A stretch of 64,000 bases of DNA, taken from NCBI RefSeq assembly GCF_023546765.1, contig NZ_CP097484.1:6692001-6756000 (forward strand), in the 5' to 3' direction. The notes below the pieces were generated by a model that ran no database searches, was not told where the DNA came from, and was given only the letters and a program-made list of their open reading frames with translations. This document shows, piece by piece, positions 17,305 through 25,921 of this stretch (the first letter of the stretch is position 1; each line of letters starts with the position of its first letter). This stretch comes from Methylobacterium tardum. GTDB taxonomy: Bacteria; Pseudomonadota; Alphaproteobacteria; Rhizobiales; Beijerinckiaceae. The translations under genes and the position numbers were made by a program.

Positions 17305-17817
17305 TCAGCTATCGGCCTTCGAGCCGCCCAGCGTCAGGTCGAGGTAGGTTTTGGTGACCGGCTCGATGAGGGCGGCGATCTCCTCCGCCGCCTTCGTTTC
17401 CTCGTCGACTGCGGCGCGGAACCCCGCCACCTTGTCGGCTTGGCCAGCCCGCTCCGCGATGACGGCGAGCGAGCGGTAGGCCGCGACCCGGTCGTACTGG
17501 TAGGCGTAGCCCGCGTAGAGGTTCTTCAGGGTCTCGTCTTGCGCGACGGCGTGCACGGCCGCGCCGATGGTGCCGGCGACGCTCGTCGCGGTCTCCTTCA
17601 GGGTCGAGACGCTCTCGCCGATGGCCTCCAGCGCCGTGTCGAGGCGGGCGATCTGACCCTTTGTGGTCTCGACGTGGCGGCGCAGGACGGCAGCGTAGTC
17701 GGGATAGCGCTCCAGGCCGGAGAGCTGGCGCTCCATCTGCTCCAGGCCCTGCCGTTCTAGGGCGCGCGTGTTGCGCAGCGCGCCCGTGTAGATCCTGCCG
17801 ATGTCCGTGCTGGCCAT
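17305..17817 (-). CDS. DUF892 (YciE/YciF-type) ferritin-like protein
   Basis: A 170-residue all-helical protein starting MASTDIGRIYTGALRNTRAL. Long amphipathic helices with DYAAVLRRHVETTKGQIARL, LKNLYAGYAYQYDRVAAYRSL and AAVDEETKAAEEIA match the four-helix DUF892 fold related to ferritin and rubrerythrin. Members of this family often lie beside manganese catalase genes, as here, and are induced by stress. The frame is open upstream through the neighbouring gene, but 17817 is the start that removes the out-of-frame overlap. Probably cytosolic. Confidence 0.8.
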   Translation of the reverse strand: MASTDIGRIYTGALRNTRALERQGLEQMERQLSGLERYPDYAAVLRRHVETTKGQIARLDTALEAIGESVSTLKETATSVAGTIGAAVHAVAQDETLKNLYAGYAYQYDRVAAYRSLAVIAERAGQADKVAGFRAAVDEETKAAEEIAALIEPVTKTYLDLTLGGSKADS

Positions 17818-17951
17818 GCCGTCGTGGCTCCTCGTTGGTGTCGGGTTCGCCCTCCGACGTGAGGGGTGTGCCGCCGTTCCTGGAACCGACTGCGGCGGAA
17901 GCGCCCCGCCAAGCCTGGGCGACGCCGGCAAGGCATCGCCCGCGACGGTGG

Positions 17952-18866
17952 TCAGCGGCTCTTCTTGTAGAGCTTGCTCGCGATCTCGAAGATCTCCTCC
18001 GGCGCGTAGTCCGGAGCGAACGCGCCGTAGTTGCCGTCGAGCTCGGGGATCTTGCCGCCCTCGGGGGCGCCGTCGGCGACCTCCAGGTTGCCCGGTGGGT
18101 CGCCCGGCAGCGCGACCTCGTCGTTCGACCACACGCCGGCCGCCTCGGCGTAGTCGTCCGGGCTGAAGGTGTAGAGCCGGCGGTGCTTGCCCTCGTCGAG
18201 GTACTTCTGGCACTCGGGGATGCGCGACAGGTCGATGTTGGGCGTCGGCAGCATCTGCTCGATGGCCACGCCGGTGAGCTTCTTCAGGGCCAGGGCGTAG
18301 GCATGCGCGTGCAGCGAGCCGCGCACAAGAAGGTAGCCGCAGACCTCGCGCCCCGTCGGCTCGGTCATGGTCTCGTAGACCCGTAGCTTGTGGATGCGCG
18401 CGCCGCATTCCAGGTGGAAGTTGTGCAGCAGATCGATGATCAGGTTTCCGGTCGTCGTCACCATGTCCATGTTCCAGGACGCGGCGTTCGAGTTCATCGG
18501 CATGGCGCCGCCGCCGTTCGAGAGGAAGCTCCCGGCGAGCCGGATGTCCTGCATGTCCTCGAACGGCGCCTTCGAGACGTCGACGTTCTTCTTCGGGTTG
18601 CCCGGCCCGTTGTTGAGCAGCGCAATGCCGGTCGAGACGAGTTCGACGTGGCCGATCTCTTCCGCGAAGATGCTCGACACGAGGCTGTAGAACGGCCGGA
18701 GCTTCTCCTTGTTGCGGAAGTTGAAGCTCTGGAACATGTAGTTCCCGAGTGTGGACATCTCGCCGTACTTGCCGCCGAGCAACTCCTGCAGGGCTGCGGC
18801 CGCGTTGGGCTCCGGCCTCTTCGGCACGGGCAGCTCCGTCAGGAGCTTGTCGATCTTCATGAACAT
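17952..18866 (-). CDS. Manganese catalase family protein
   Basis: A 304-residue di-manganese catalase that disproportionates hydrogen peroxide. Metal-ligand positions are visible: Glu36 in GKYGEMSTL, Glu70 and His73 in AEEIGHVEL, a Glu in HNFHLECGARIH and a His in GSLHAHAYAL. Length fits the family (about 260-310). The glycine-rich GSFLSNGGGAMP loop and the C-terminal extension with Pro and Asp are also typical. Start chosen at MFMKIDKLL. Same strand as the DUF892 and DUF3140 genes downstream, consistent with a stress operon; an MFS gene ends 61 bases upstream. Confidence 0.92.
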   Translation of the reverse strand: MFMKIDKLLTELPVPKRPEPNAAAALQELLGGKYGEMSTLGNYMFQSFNFRNKEKLRPFYSLVSSIFAEEIGHVELVSTGIALLNNGPGNPKKNVDVSKAPFEDMQDIRLAGSFLSNGGGAMPMNSNAASWNMDMVTTTGNLIIDLLHNFHLECGARIHKLRVYETMTEPTGREVCGYLLVRGSLHAHAYALALKKLTGVAIEQMLPTPNIDLSRIPECQKYLDEGKHRRLYTFSPDDYAEAAGVWSNDEVALPGDPPGNLEVADGAPEGGKIPELDGNYGAFAPDYAPEEIFEIASKLYKKSR

Positions 18867-18927
18867 GGCAGGGGTCTCCGGCCGCGCAGGGGTGCGCACC
18901 GGGGAGCTAGCGCAAGCAACACGTAAG

Positions 18928-20136
18928 TCAGGTCGCGCGACGCTCGGTCGGCGCATCAGCCCGGTCCAGGCCGCCCAAGAAGGGGAGCGCCGACGCGCAC
19001 AGCGCGGCCATGGCCCAGAACGCCCCGGCGCCGAACGCGCCGTAGAGCAGGCCGCCCGTCGCGGTCAGGACCGCCGAGGCCACGCCGAGCCCGAGCGTGC
19101 CGTAGAGCGTCTGGGCGCTCGCTGCGAGGTGCTCCGGCACGACCCTGGCGATGAGGTGCATGGCGGCGAGATGCAGCAGCGCGAAGGTCAGCCCGTGCAA
19201 CGGCTGGACCATGGCCAGGGCCGGAACCGAGGCCGTCGCGGCCATGACGGACCAGCGCAGGACGCCCATCCCTGCCGCCAGCGTCGCGGCCCGGGCCGTC
19301 CCGAGGCGCGCCAGCAGCCAGGGTCCGACGAGGACGAAGACCAAGACCTCGGAGACGACCGCCTCCGACCAGAGCAGGCTGATCGTGCCCGGACCGATGC
19401 CGGCCGCGCGCCAGCGGAGGACTGCGAAGCCGTCGTTGAGGGCATGGCTGCCGATCACGAGCGCCGCTATCACGAGCATCCGCCGGAACGGCGCGAGGGC
19501 CAGGAGTTCACGGATGCCGCCGAAGCCGAGGCTTGGAAGCCCGTCCCGGGCTGGCGCCGCCGGGACGCGGGCGGTGGCGGCCGCCGTCACGAGGAACAGG
19601 ATGCCGCTCGACACGATGATGCTCGCCAGGCCGGCCCGGGCGACGAGCAGCCCCGAGGCCAGTGTCCCGAGTACGAAGGCCGCCGAGCCAGCGCCGCGAA
19701 CCCAGCCGTAGGAGAAGGTGCCCTCCCGCTCCGCCGCGGCGAGCGCGAGCGCGTCGGCGAGTGGCGCCAGGGCCGCGATGGCGCTGGCATGCAGCACGCT
19801 CACGGCCAGGAGCGGCCAGAAGCCGTAGCCAGCGAGGTAGGCGAAGGAGATCAGCCCGGACGCGGCAGCCGCGATGCCAAGCACGGCCCGCGTGGCGTCG
19901 TGTCGGTCCGCGAGGTGACCAGCGACCGGTCCCGCGGCGAGGCGCATCAGGGTACCTGCGGCGAGCGCGAGGCCGATCTCGCCCGGGGTGAGACCGCGCT
20001 CGCCGAGGAAGCTCGGGAGGAAGGGGGATTCGGTGCCGTAGGCGGCGTAGAGCGAACCTTGCAACAGCACGAAAGCCGGGAAGGAGCCCATAAGCGCGCT
20101 GGGCACGGTTTTCGTCGCTCCGCTCCGCGCATCCAT
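18928..20136 (-). CDS. MFS transporter (HcaT/3-phenylpropionate-permease-like)
   Basis: A 402-residue integral membrane protein with about twelve hydrophobic helices. The first loop carries PSFLGERGLTPGEIGLALA and the AGPVAGHLADRHDATR signature between helices 2 and 3 is the MFS G-x3-D-R-x motif. Overall pattern resembles the PPP family (NarK-distant, HcaT-like) of MFS permeases. Substrate cannot be deduced. Start ATG at 20136 is followed by a short cytoplasmic tail. It lies 17 bases downstream of another MFS gene, suggesting co-transcription. Confidence 0.85.
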   Translation of the reverse strand: MDARSGATKTVPSALMGSFPAFVLLQGSLYAAYGTESPFLPSFLGERGLTPGEIGLALAAGTLMRLAAGPVAGHLADRHDATRAVLGIAAAASGLISFAYLAGYGFWPLLAVSVLHASAIAALAPLADALALAAAEREGTFSYGWVRGAGSAAFVLGTLASGLLVARAGLASIIVSSGILFLVTAAATARVPAAPARDGLPSLGFGGIRELLALAPFRRMLVIAALVIGSHALNDGFAVLRWRAAGIGPGTISLLWSEAVVSEVLVFVLVGPWLLARLGTARAATLAAGMGVLRWSVMAATASVPALAMVQPLHGLTFALLHLAAMHLIARVVPEHLAASAQTLYGTLGLGVASAVLTATGGLLYGAFGAGAFWAMAALCASALPFLGGLDRADAPTERRAT

Positions 20137-20153
20137 CCGCCTGCTCCGAGCCG

Positions 20154-21361
20154 TCAGGCCGGATCGGCGGACGCGCCGTCAGTCTGACCTGTCCGGTCAC
20201 GCAAGCCCAGCACCCGGCGACCGGCCATCCACACCGCGAGCCCGCCGGCGGCGATGGCCGCAAGGGCAATGAAGGAGGTCGAGAAGCCGAGGTATTGCGC
20301 GACGAGCCCGGCGACCAGCGGGCTCGCGGTGGCGCCCGCACCGTAGGCGGTCATGACGCCGCCGAGCCCGGCATTGGCGTGGCCCGAGCCCTCCATCGTC
20401 TCGGCCACCAGCGCCGGGATGGCGACGCCGCCCAGGCCCATCGCCAGCCCTTCGAGCAGCTGGACTGGGATGACCAGCCACCAGGAGGCCGCGAACGCCG
20501 CGAGGATGCCGCGGGTTACGACGAGTCCGAGGGCGATGGAGAGGACACTGGCGTATCCCCAATCCTTCGCAATGCGGGCGGCCAGAAGCGCGGCCCCGAC
20601 CATTGTGGCCTGCGAGACGACGGTCATCACGCCGGTCGTCAGGCTCGGGTCGGCGCCGGCGGCCGTGCGCGCCTGCGCCAGGAACGGCAGCATGGCGCCG
20701 TTTGCTGTCTGGTACGCGAACACGGTACCCGCGAGGAGCAGGAGCGGCTTGGTCTCGAATAGCACCCGGACGGTCGAGCGCTCGTCCTGCTCGCCGCCGC
20801 GCGCGGCAGCGTGGTCGATGCGGCCCTTGTCGATGGCGAGCAGGACCCCGCACGAGGCGACCGCCATGACCACGATGGCGATCGCTACGAAGCCGAGCCC
20901 CAGTGTGTAGCCGAGCACGCCCGACAACGCAGCGTTCGCGGCGTTGCCGGCGTGGTTGTACGCCTCGTTCCGCGAGACCTGCTGACCGTAGGCCTTCTGC
21001 CCGACGATGCCGAGCGTCACGGCCGCGACCAGCGGGGCGATGCTGGTGTCGGCGACGCCGATAACGAGTTGCGACAGGCCGATCAGCCAGAGGTTGTTCG
21101 TCGCGACCAGGGCCACGGCTCCCGCGGCGATGCCCAGGACCGCCGTGGCGAGCGCAGCGCGCTTGTACGCCGTTCGGTCGATCAGCGCGCCCACCGGCGT
21201 CGTGGCGAGAAGCCCGGCCGGCCGGCGAGACCCATGGCGAAGCCGGTCGCCGCGGGGTCGAAGCCCTGCTTCTGCAGGTACACGCCCAGGAACGGCCCGA
21301 AGCCCTCGCGCGCTCCCGCCAGGGCGAAGTTGAGGGCGAGGAGGCTCGTGGCTGACTGCAT
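20154..21361 (-). pseudogene. MFS transporter interrupted by a frameshift
   Basis: The C-terminal 346 residues form one frame from an inner start at 21194. The true N-terminus lies upstream in another frame: ATG at 21361 encodes MQSATSLLALNFALAGAREG and continues to ATGFAMGLAGRP, after which the frame must shift to give AGLLATTPVGALIDRT. The shift lies within a GGCC-rich repeat at about 21213-21226, and one inserted base would restore it. The complete protein would be about 402 residues with twelve helices. The substrate is unknown. This may be real decay or a sequencing error in a GC-rich run. Confidence 0.78.
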
Positions 21362-21481
21362 CTACTGCCCCGGATAGCGGTCTTATTGGTCGCAGGTCGC
21401 CTCAGGAAAGGATTCGCCTGTCCTAAGTTGGTTTTCTGGGCCGCCGGCATGCCTGTTGCGGCTGCCGGAGGTCGTCGGGCA

Positions 21482-22675
21482 ATGGAGCTTGAGAGCGCTT
21501 GCGGGGGCTTCGATCCGGCGCCCGCGCTCAGGTGCGTGGTCGCCATCCCGGTCCGGAACGAGGCCGAGCGGATCGGCGAGTGCCTGCGCGCGCTCGACGT
21601 CCAGGAGGGCCTTGGGGCAAGCGAACTCGGTGTCGTGCTGTTCCTGAACAACTGCACGGACGGCACCGCGCACGTGGTCGCAGCCCTGCCGCATCCGCGG
21701 CGCCTCGTCGTCCGTGTGATCGAGCGCGTGTTCGACGGCGCCAACGCGGGCTGGGCCCGGCGCGAGGCCATGGAGGCCGCCGCGGACTGGCTGGAGGAGG
21801 GTGGCGGCGACGCCGCCGACGGCGTCATCCTGACGACCGACGCCGACAGCCGGGTGCCCGCGGACTGGGTCGCGCGTAACCTTGCGGCCATCACGGACGG
21901 GGTCGACGCAGTGGCCGGCCGGATCGCCCTCGATGAGGCTGACGCCGCACGCCTACCGGCAGCGCTTCATGCGCGGGGCAGCCTCGAAGGCGCTTACGAG
22001 GTCCTCTTGACCGAGCTTGAGGCGTTGATCGATCCGGTTCCGCACGACCCCTGGCCGCGCCACTGGACGACCTCGGGGGCGACGCTCGCGGTCAGGCTCG
22101 GGACTTACCGCCGCGTCGGGGGGATGCCGCCGCTCGCCGTCGGCGAGGACAAGGCGTTCGTCTCCTCGCTTCTGTCGAGCGACGCGCGGGTGCGCCACGA
22201 CCCAGACATTCTCGTCGTCACCTCGGGCCGCCTCGACGGGCGGGCGCCGGGCGGCGCGGCGGACACGATGAAGCTGCGCTGCGAGGTGCCGGAGAGCCCC
22301 TGCGACCCGCGTCTGGAACCGCTGCCCCGCGCCTTGTTTCGGTTCGCCTGGCGACGGCGGCTGCGTCGCCTGCATGCGTCCGGGCGGCTGCGGCGCGACC
22401 GGCTCTGGGCACCCTGGCTCGGCGTCCGTCCCGACGATGCGGCGGCCATCCTGCGGCTGCCGGCCCTCGGCGCGATGCTCGCCGCGGTCGAGGCCGCCAC
22501 CCCGCACCTGGCCTACCGCCCGCTTCGCCCGCGTGAGCTTCGGGCCCACATCCGCATGGCGACCGCGGCGTTGACGCTCCTGCGCGGCTTGGGTCGCTTT
22601 GGCCGGTCCGACCGTTCAACCGGCGCCGCGGGCAGGTTGCGCGGGACCGCCGTCGAGCGGACCGGCAATGCCTGA
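21482..22675 (+). CDS. Family 2 glycosyltransferase
   Basis: A 397-residue GT2-type enzyme. The N-terminal strand CVVAIPVRNEAERIGECL, the NNCTDGT turn and the metal-binding TTDADSR (DxD-type) are visible, so a nucleotide-sugar donor is likely. The C-terminal third is arginine-rich and probably peripheral. Start chosen at MELESACGG. Its last codons overlap the downstream gene by eight bases, making an operon with the phosphoesterase, acyl-CoA dehydrogenase-like and methyltransferase genes. In related bacteria the enzyme is part of a cell-envelope or lipid-glycan cluster; the acceptor is unknown. Confidence 0.82.
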   Translation: MELESACGGFDPAPALRCVVAIPVRNEAERIGECLRALDVQEGLGASELGVVLFLNNCTDGTAHVVAALPHPRRLVVRVIERVFDGANAGWARREAMEAAADWLEEGGGDAADGVILTTDADSRVPADWVARNLAAITDGVDAVAGRIALDEADAARLPAALHARGSLEGAYEVLLTELEALIDPVPHDPWPRHWTTSGATLAVRLGTYRRVGGMPPLAVGEDKAFVSSLLSSDARVRHDPDILVVTSGRLDGRAPGGAADTMKLRCEVPESPCDPRLEPLPRALFRFAWRRRLRRLHASGRLRRDRLWAPWLGVRPDDAAAILRLPALGAMLAAVEAATPHLAYRPLRPRELRAHIRMATAALTLLRGLGRFGRSDRSTGAAGRLRGTAVERTGNA

Positions 22676-23174
22676 AGGTGCCCCCCTGATTTACCGCGTA
22701 CAGAAGCACGCCGCGCGCCGGCTGCACTACGACTTCCGGCTGGAGTTCGGCGTCCTGAAAAGCTGGGCGGTCACGCGAGGTCCGAGCCTCGTCGCGGGCG
22801 AGCGTCGGCTCGCTGTGGAGGTCGAAGACCATGGCCTGGACTACGCCGACTACGAGGGCGTGATCGCGCCGGGCAGCTACGGGGCGGGCGTGGTGCTGCT
22901 GTGGGACCGAGGCACCTGGGAGCCGGACGGAGCCGCTGGGACTGCGCTCGCCGCAGGGTCGCTCGCGTTCACGCTGCACGGCGAGAAGCTGAGCGGTCGA
23001 TGGCGCCTGACGCGAATGAAACTTCGGCCTCGTGAACGGCATGTCTCCTGGCTGCTCATCAAGTCCCATGACGAGGCGGCGCGTCGACCTGGCGAGCCGG
23101 ACATCCTTGAAGAGCGACCGCTGTCGGTCGTGACCGGCCGCACGGTAGAAGACATCGCCGCCGCGGCGGCCTGA
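22668..23174 (+). CDS. Stand-alone LigD-type 3'-phosphoesterase domain protein
   Basis: A 168-residue protein consisting only of the phosphoesterase (PE) domain normally at the N-terminus of the repair enzyme ligase D. It shows HAARRLHYDFRLEFGVLKSW with the catalytic His, Asp and Arg residues, then VEDHGLDYADYEGVI and GSYGAGVVLLWDRG. The enzyme trims 3'-ribonucleotides and phosphates at DNA ends. Starting at the ATG at 22668, it overlaps the glycosyltransferase by eight bases. No ligase, polymerase or Ku gene lies in the window, so its presence inside a glycan-type operon is odd. Confidence 0.88.
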   Translation: MPEGAPLIYRVQKHAARRLHYDFRLEFGVLKSWAVTRGPSLVAGERRLAVEVEDHGLDYADYEGVIAPGSYGAGVVLLWDRGTWEPDGAAGTALAAGSLAFTLHGEKLSGRWRLTRMKLRPRERHVSWLLIKSHDEAARRPGEPDILEERPLSVVTGRTVEDIAAAAA

Positions 23175-23188
23175 CGGGAGGGAGGCGC

Positions 23189-24331
23189 ATGGACCAGAGG
23201 ACCCCGCCCGACCTGGCATACGATGCGGTCGCGGCAGCCCGGCAAGTGGCCGCCGCCGCTGCGGCTCGCGCGGCGGGCCAGGACCGCGACGACGGGTTTC
23301 CGGTCGAGGATGTCGCCGCCCTGGGCCACCTGGGCCTGCTCGCGGCGCCGATCCCTTCCGGAGAAGGCGGTGTCGGCCTCGGCGAGGAGCCGGGGGCGTG
23401 CGACCTCGCGGCGGTGCTGCGGCTCGTGGGGTACGGAAGCCTCGCACTCGGGCGCATCTACGAGGGCCACGTCAACGCGCTGCAACTCGTCGCCCGTTAT
23501 GGCACCCTCACACAGGGGGGCCGCCTGTTCGCGGATGCGCGGGCGGGGCATCTGTTCGGGGTGTGGAACACGGACGCGCCCGGTGAATGCCTGCGGCTGG
23601 GGGACGATCGCCGGCTCCGCGGCGTCAAGACGTTCGCGTCGGGCGCCGGCTACGTCACCAGGGCCCTCGTGACGGTCAAGCGGGAGCCGGGCGCGCCGCC
23701 GTTGATGCTCGTCGTGCCGCTGGAGCCCGGCAACCGCGCCGACCTGACCGGATGGCGGGCCCATGGGATGCGTGCGTCCGCGACTGGCACCGTCGACTTC
23801 GAGGACATCGCCGTCAACGAGGACGAGATCCTGGGCACTTGGGACGATTACCATCGCCAGCCCACGTTCTCGGGCGGCGCTTGGCGTTTCGCGGCGGTGC
23901 AGCTCGGGGGCATCGAGGCGGTGTTCGATGCTTGGCGGGCGCATCTCGCCGCGATGGGGCGCGGCGGCGACCCGCACCAGCTCGCCCGCCTCGGCGAAGG
24001 TGCCATCGCGGTCGAGGGCGCACGGCACTGGGTCGAGCGCGCCGCGCGGATCGTCCACGAGGACGATCTCGCGCCCGAGCGCATCGTCGCGTTCGTCAAC
24101 CTGGCCCGTCTCGCGGTGGAGAGGGCCGGCCTGGACGTGCTGCAGCTCGCCCAGCGTTCCGTCGGCCTGCAGGGCTTCCTGCGCGAGCATCCCCTTGAGC
24201 GGCTCTCGCGCGACCTCGCCACTTACCTGCGTCAGCCCGCGCCGGACCGGGCGCTCACCACCGCGGCGGCGGAGATCCTGGACAGCGGGGAAATGGCCAA
24301 TGACCTCTTCGAAGCGCGGGTGCTCCGATGA
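23189..24331 (+). CDS. Acyl-CoA dehydrogenase-like flavoprotein
   Basis: A 380-residue member of the acyl-CoA dehydrogenase fold. The N-terminal helical domain (about 1-120), the middle beta domain with GVKTFASGAGYVTRALV and FEDIAVNEDEILG, and the C-terminal helical domain with QRSVGLQGFLREHPLERLSRDL are in the usual order. The canonical catalytic glutamate is not obvious, as in many divergent members. A clear GGGAGG-like sequence (GGGAGG-type ACGGGAGGGAGG) precedes the start. The gene overlaps the next by four bases (ATGA). In other alphaproteobacteria such genes cluster with NodS-like methyltransferases and glycosyltransferases; the substrate is unknown. Confidence 0.82.
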   Translation: MDQRTPPDLAYDAVAAARQVAAAAAARAAGQDRDDGFPVEDVAALGHLGLLAAPIPSGEGGVGLGEEPGACDLAAVLRLVGYGSLALGRIYEGHVNALQLVARYGTLTQGGRLFADARAGHLFGVWNTDAPGECLRLGDDRRLRGVKTFASGAGYVTRALVTVKREPGAPPLMLVVPLEPGNRADLTGWRAHGMRASATGTVDFEDIAVNEDEILGTWDDYHRQPTFSGGAWRFAAVQLGGIEAVFDAWRAHLAAMGRGGDPHQLARLGEGAIAVEGARHWVERAARIVHEDDLAPERIVAFVNLARLAVERAGLDVLQLAQRSVGLQGFLREHPLERLSRDLATYLRQPAPDRALTTAAAEILDSGEMANDLFEARVLR

Positions 24332-24939
24332 CGCGCCACGACCATTCCCTGCCGGCAAGCTACTTCGGCGAGCGCTACGCGGCGAACCTGGATCCCTGGG
24401 ATTTTGAGACCAGCGACTACGAGCGGGCGAAGTACGCAGCCACGCTCGATGCCCTGCCGCGGGACCGTTACGCCTCCGTCCTGGAGGTCGGCTGCTCCAT
24501 CGGCGTGCTCACCGAGGTGCTGGCCCGGCGCTGCGACGCCCTGGTCAGCCTCGATCTGGCCGAGCGCGCGCTGGAGCGGGCTCGCGAGCGGTGCCGGGAC
24601 TTGCCCCACGTACGATTCGAACTCGCCCAGGTGCCCGGCCAGTGGCCGGAGGGCACGTTCGACCTGATCCTGCTGTCGGAAGTCGTCTACTACCTCGACG
24701 CCGGCGACGTGGCGCGCTTGGCGGACCGGGTCCAAGGCTGCCTTCGGCCAGGCGGTGAGGTGGTGTTGGTGCATTGGACGGGTGAGACGCATTACCCGCT
24801 CACCGGGGACGAGGCCGCCGAGCGCTTCATCGATGGCACGCGAGCGTTCCTGCGTGTCCAAAGCCAGTCCAGGACGGACAAGTACCGGCTCGATGTGCTG
24901 GCTTGCCACGAAGACGCGCGGCCCCGGGCTTCAGCTTGA
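24328..24939 (+). CDS. NodS-like SAM-dependent methyltransferase
   Basis: A 203-residue class I methyltransferase. Motif I is VLEVGCSIGVLTEVLA, motif II ends in VSLDLAERAL, and motif IV/post-IV reads LILLSEVVYYLDAGD, followed by LRPGGEVVLVHW. The opening SYFGERYAANLDPWDFETSDYE matches NodS-type proteins, which N-methylate glycan amines in rhizobia; here the substrate is not known. It is translationally coupled to the acyl-CoA dehydrogenase-like gene and is the last gene of this operon. Confidence 0.85.
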   Translation: MTRHDHSLPASYFGERYAANLDPWDFETSDYERAKYAATLDALPRDRYASVLEVGCSIGVLTEVLARRCDALVSLDLAERALERARERCRDLPHVRFELAQVPGQWPEGTFDLILLSEVVYYLDAGDVARLADRVQGCLRPGGEVVLVHWTGETHYPLTGDEAAERFIDGTRAFLRVQSQSRTDKYRLDVLACHEDARPRASA

Positions 24940-25294
24940 CGGTCGGACGCTCGGAACGGGTCTTGGGCGCGACCGGTCGATGTAGGAGGCCAGATGCATC
25001 CTTCTCGGCTTTCCGGCGCGCCATCCCGCGTCCGACATCGAACAGGGCATCATCGATCTTCGGCTGGAGCCATTCGGCGGCACCGGCGGCCGATCCTGGT
25101 CCTGGCCGACTTCTTCGAAAGGATCGTCGCCCCGCAGTTGCGGGCCAAATACCCGGGTGCCGAGCGGGAAAGGGCGGGGCGATGACCAGGTTTCGTCGAC
25201 AAGGGGGAGGCGGCGCAAATCCTCGATGCCGATGAACGGTTTGATCCGTCTCGGCGTTGGTTGTCCCCGAACGTCATATCCAGGAGGAACGCCC
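24940..25294 (+). other. Gap with a possible broken small gene
   Basis: About 350 bases follow the methyltransferase. One frame gives LGFPARHPASDIEQGIIDL from about 25005, and another gives RPILVLADFFERIVAPQL to a TGA near 25185. Joined by a frameshift around 25085 they would make a protein of about 60 residues, possibly a decayed gene. The ribosome-binding AGGAGG at 25282-25287 belongs to the following gene. Confidence 0.3.
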
Positions 25295-25579
25295 ATGTTG
25301 ACGCGGACACTCAGTCTCGCGGCGCTGTTTTCGCTTGCGCTTTCGGGGGCTGCCCTTGCCCAGACGCCCGCTGGCGGCGGCCGTACGGAAGGCGATATGA
25401 ACAACCCCGGCAGCGTGAAGAGCAACTCCGAGAAGGCCGCGGAACGGACGGGCTCGATGGGTGTGGGAGCGGCGCCGGGCACCAGCGGCGGCCCCCGCGT
25501 CAGCACGCCCGGCGCCCCGGCCGGCAGCAGCATGGGGAATGGGGTGACGGGCAGCGGGGCGGCCCCGAGCGGCAAGTAG
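25295..25579 (+). CDS. Small exported glycine/proline/serine-rich protein
   Basis: A 94-residue protein with a classic signal peptide (MLTRTLSLAALFSLALSGAALA, cleaved before QTP). The mature part is low complexity, rich in Gly, Ser, Pro and Asn (EGDMNNPGSVKSNSEKAAER), and is probably unstructured. A strong AGGAGG at 25282-25287 fixes the start. Small exported proteins of this composition are common in Methylobacterium; no function is known. A hairpin terminator follows immediately. Confidence 0.72.
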   Translation: MLTRTLSLAALFSLALSGAALAQTPAGGGRTEGDMNNPGSVKSNSEKAAERTGSMGVGAAPGTSGGPRVSTPGAPAGSSMGNGVTGSGAAPSGK

Positions 25580-25584
25580 CCTTT

Positions 25585-25622
25585 GCGCCCCGCACCCCCT
25601 GCGGTGACGGGGCGCCTTCCTT
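25585..25622 (+). terminator. Rho-independent-type hairpin after the exported protein gene
   Basis: An eight-base perfect stem GCGCCCCG (25585-25592) with CGGGGCGC (25608-25615), then a pyrimidine/T-rich CTTCCTTTG tract. It starts six bases after the stop of the small exported protein gene. Confidence 0.6.
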
Positions 25623-25858
25623 TGACGTTGGTGAGCCGGAGGGGCAGTCTGGGCTGTCCTCACGAGGGACACCCGCCGGCCCGGTCCGAGTGGCCCCCCA
25701 GCCTCGTGGGCCTCGTCGGTGCCTGATCGTCGTAGATCTGCCTCGGGGATGCACGACGGTCGGGTTTGCCGGCCTCCCGGAGGAGTCCCCCGGAGAACCA
25801 AGCCTTGGGTGATATTGTCGCCGAGCGTAGCGGGTGCCGCGTAGCGTTACTCGGAATG

Positions 25859-25872
25859 CGTTACGCGTAACG
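25859..25872. promoter_or_regulatory. 14-bp perfect palindrome, possible operator
   Basis: CGTTACGCGTAACG reads the same on both strands. The half GCGTTAC also occurs just upstream at 25844-25850. It lies in a 340-base gene-free stretch (25580-25921) that is less GC-rich than its surroundings. Binding protein unknown; the nearby KfrA-like protein or another regulator is possible. Confidence 0.4.
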
Positions 25873-25921
25873 TGCAACAGGGAAAAGGTTCGGGCGCCGC
25901 TCGGAAGGTATTCGTCGCGGG

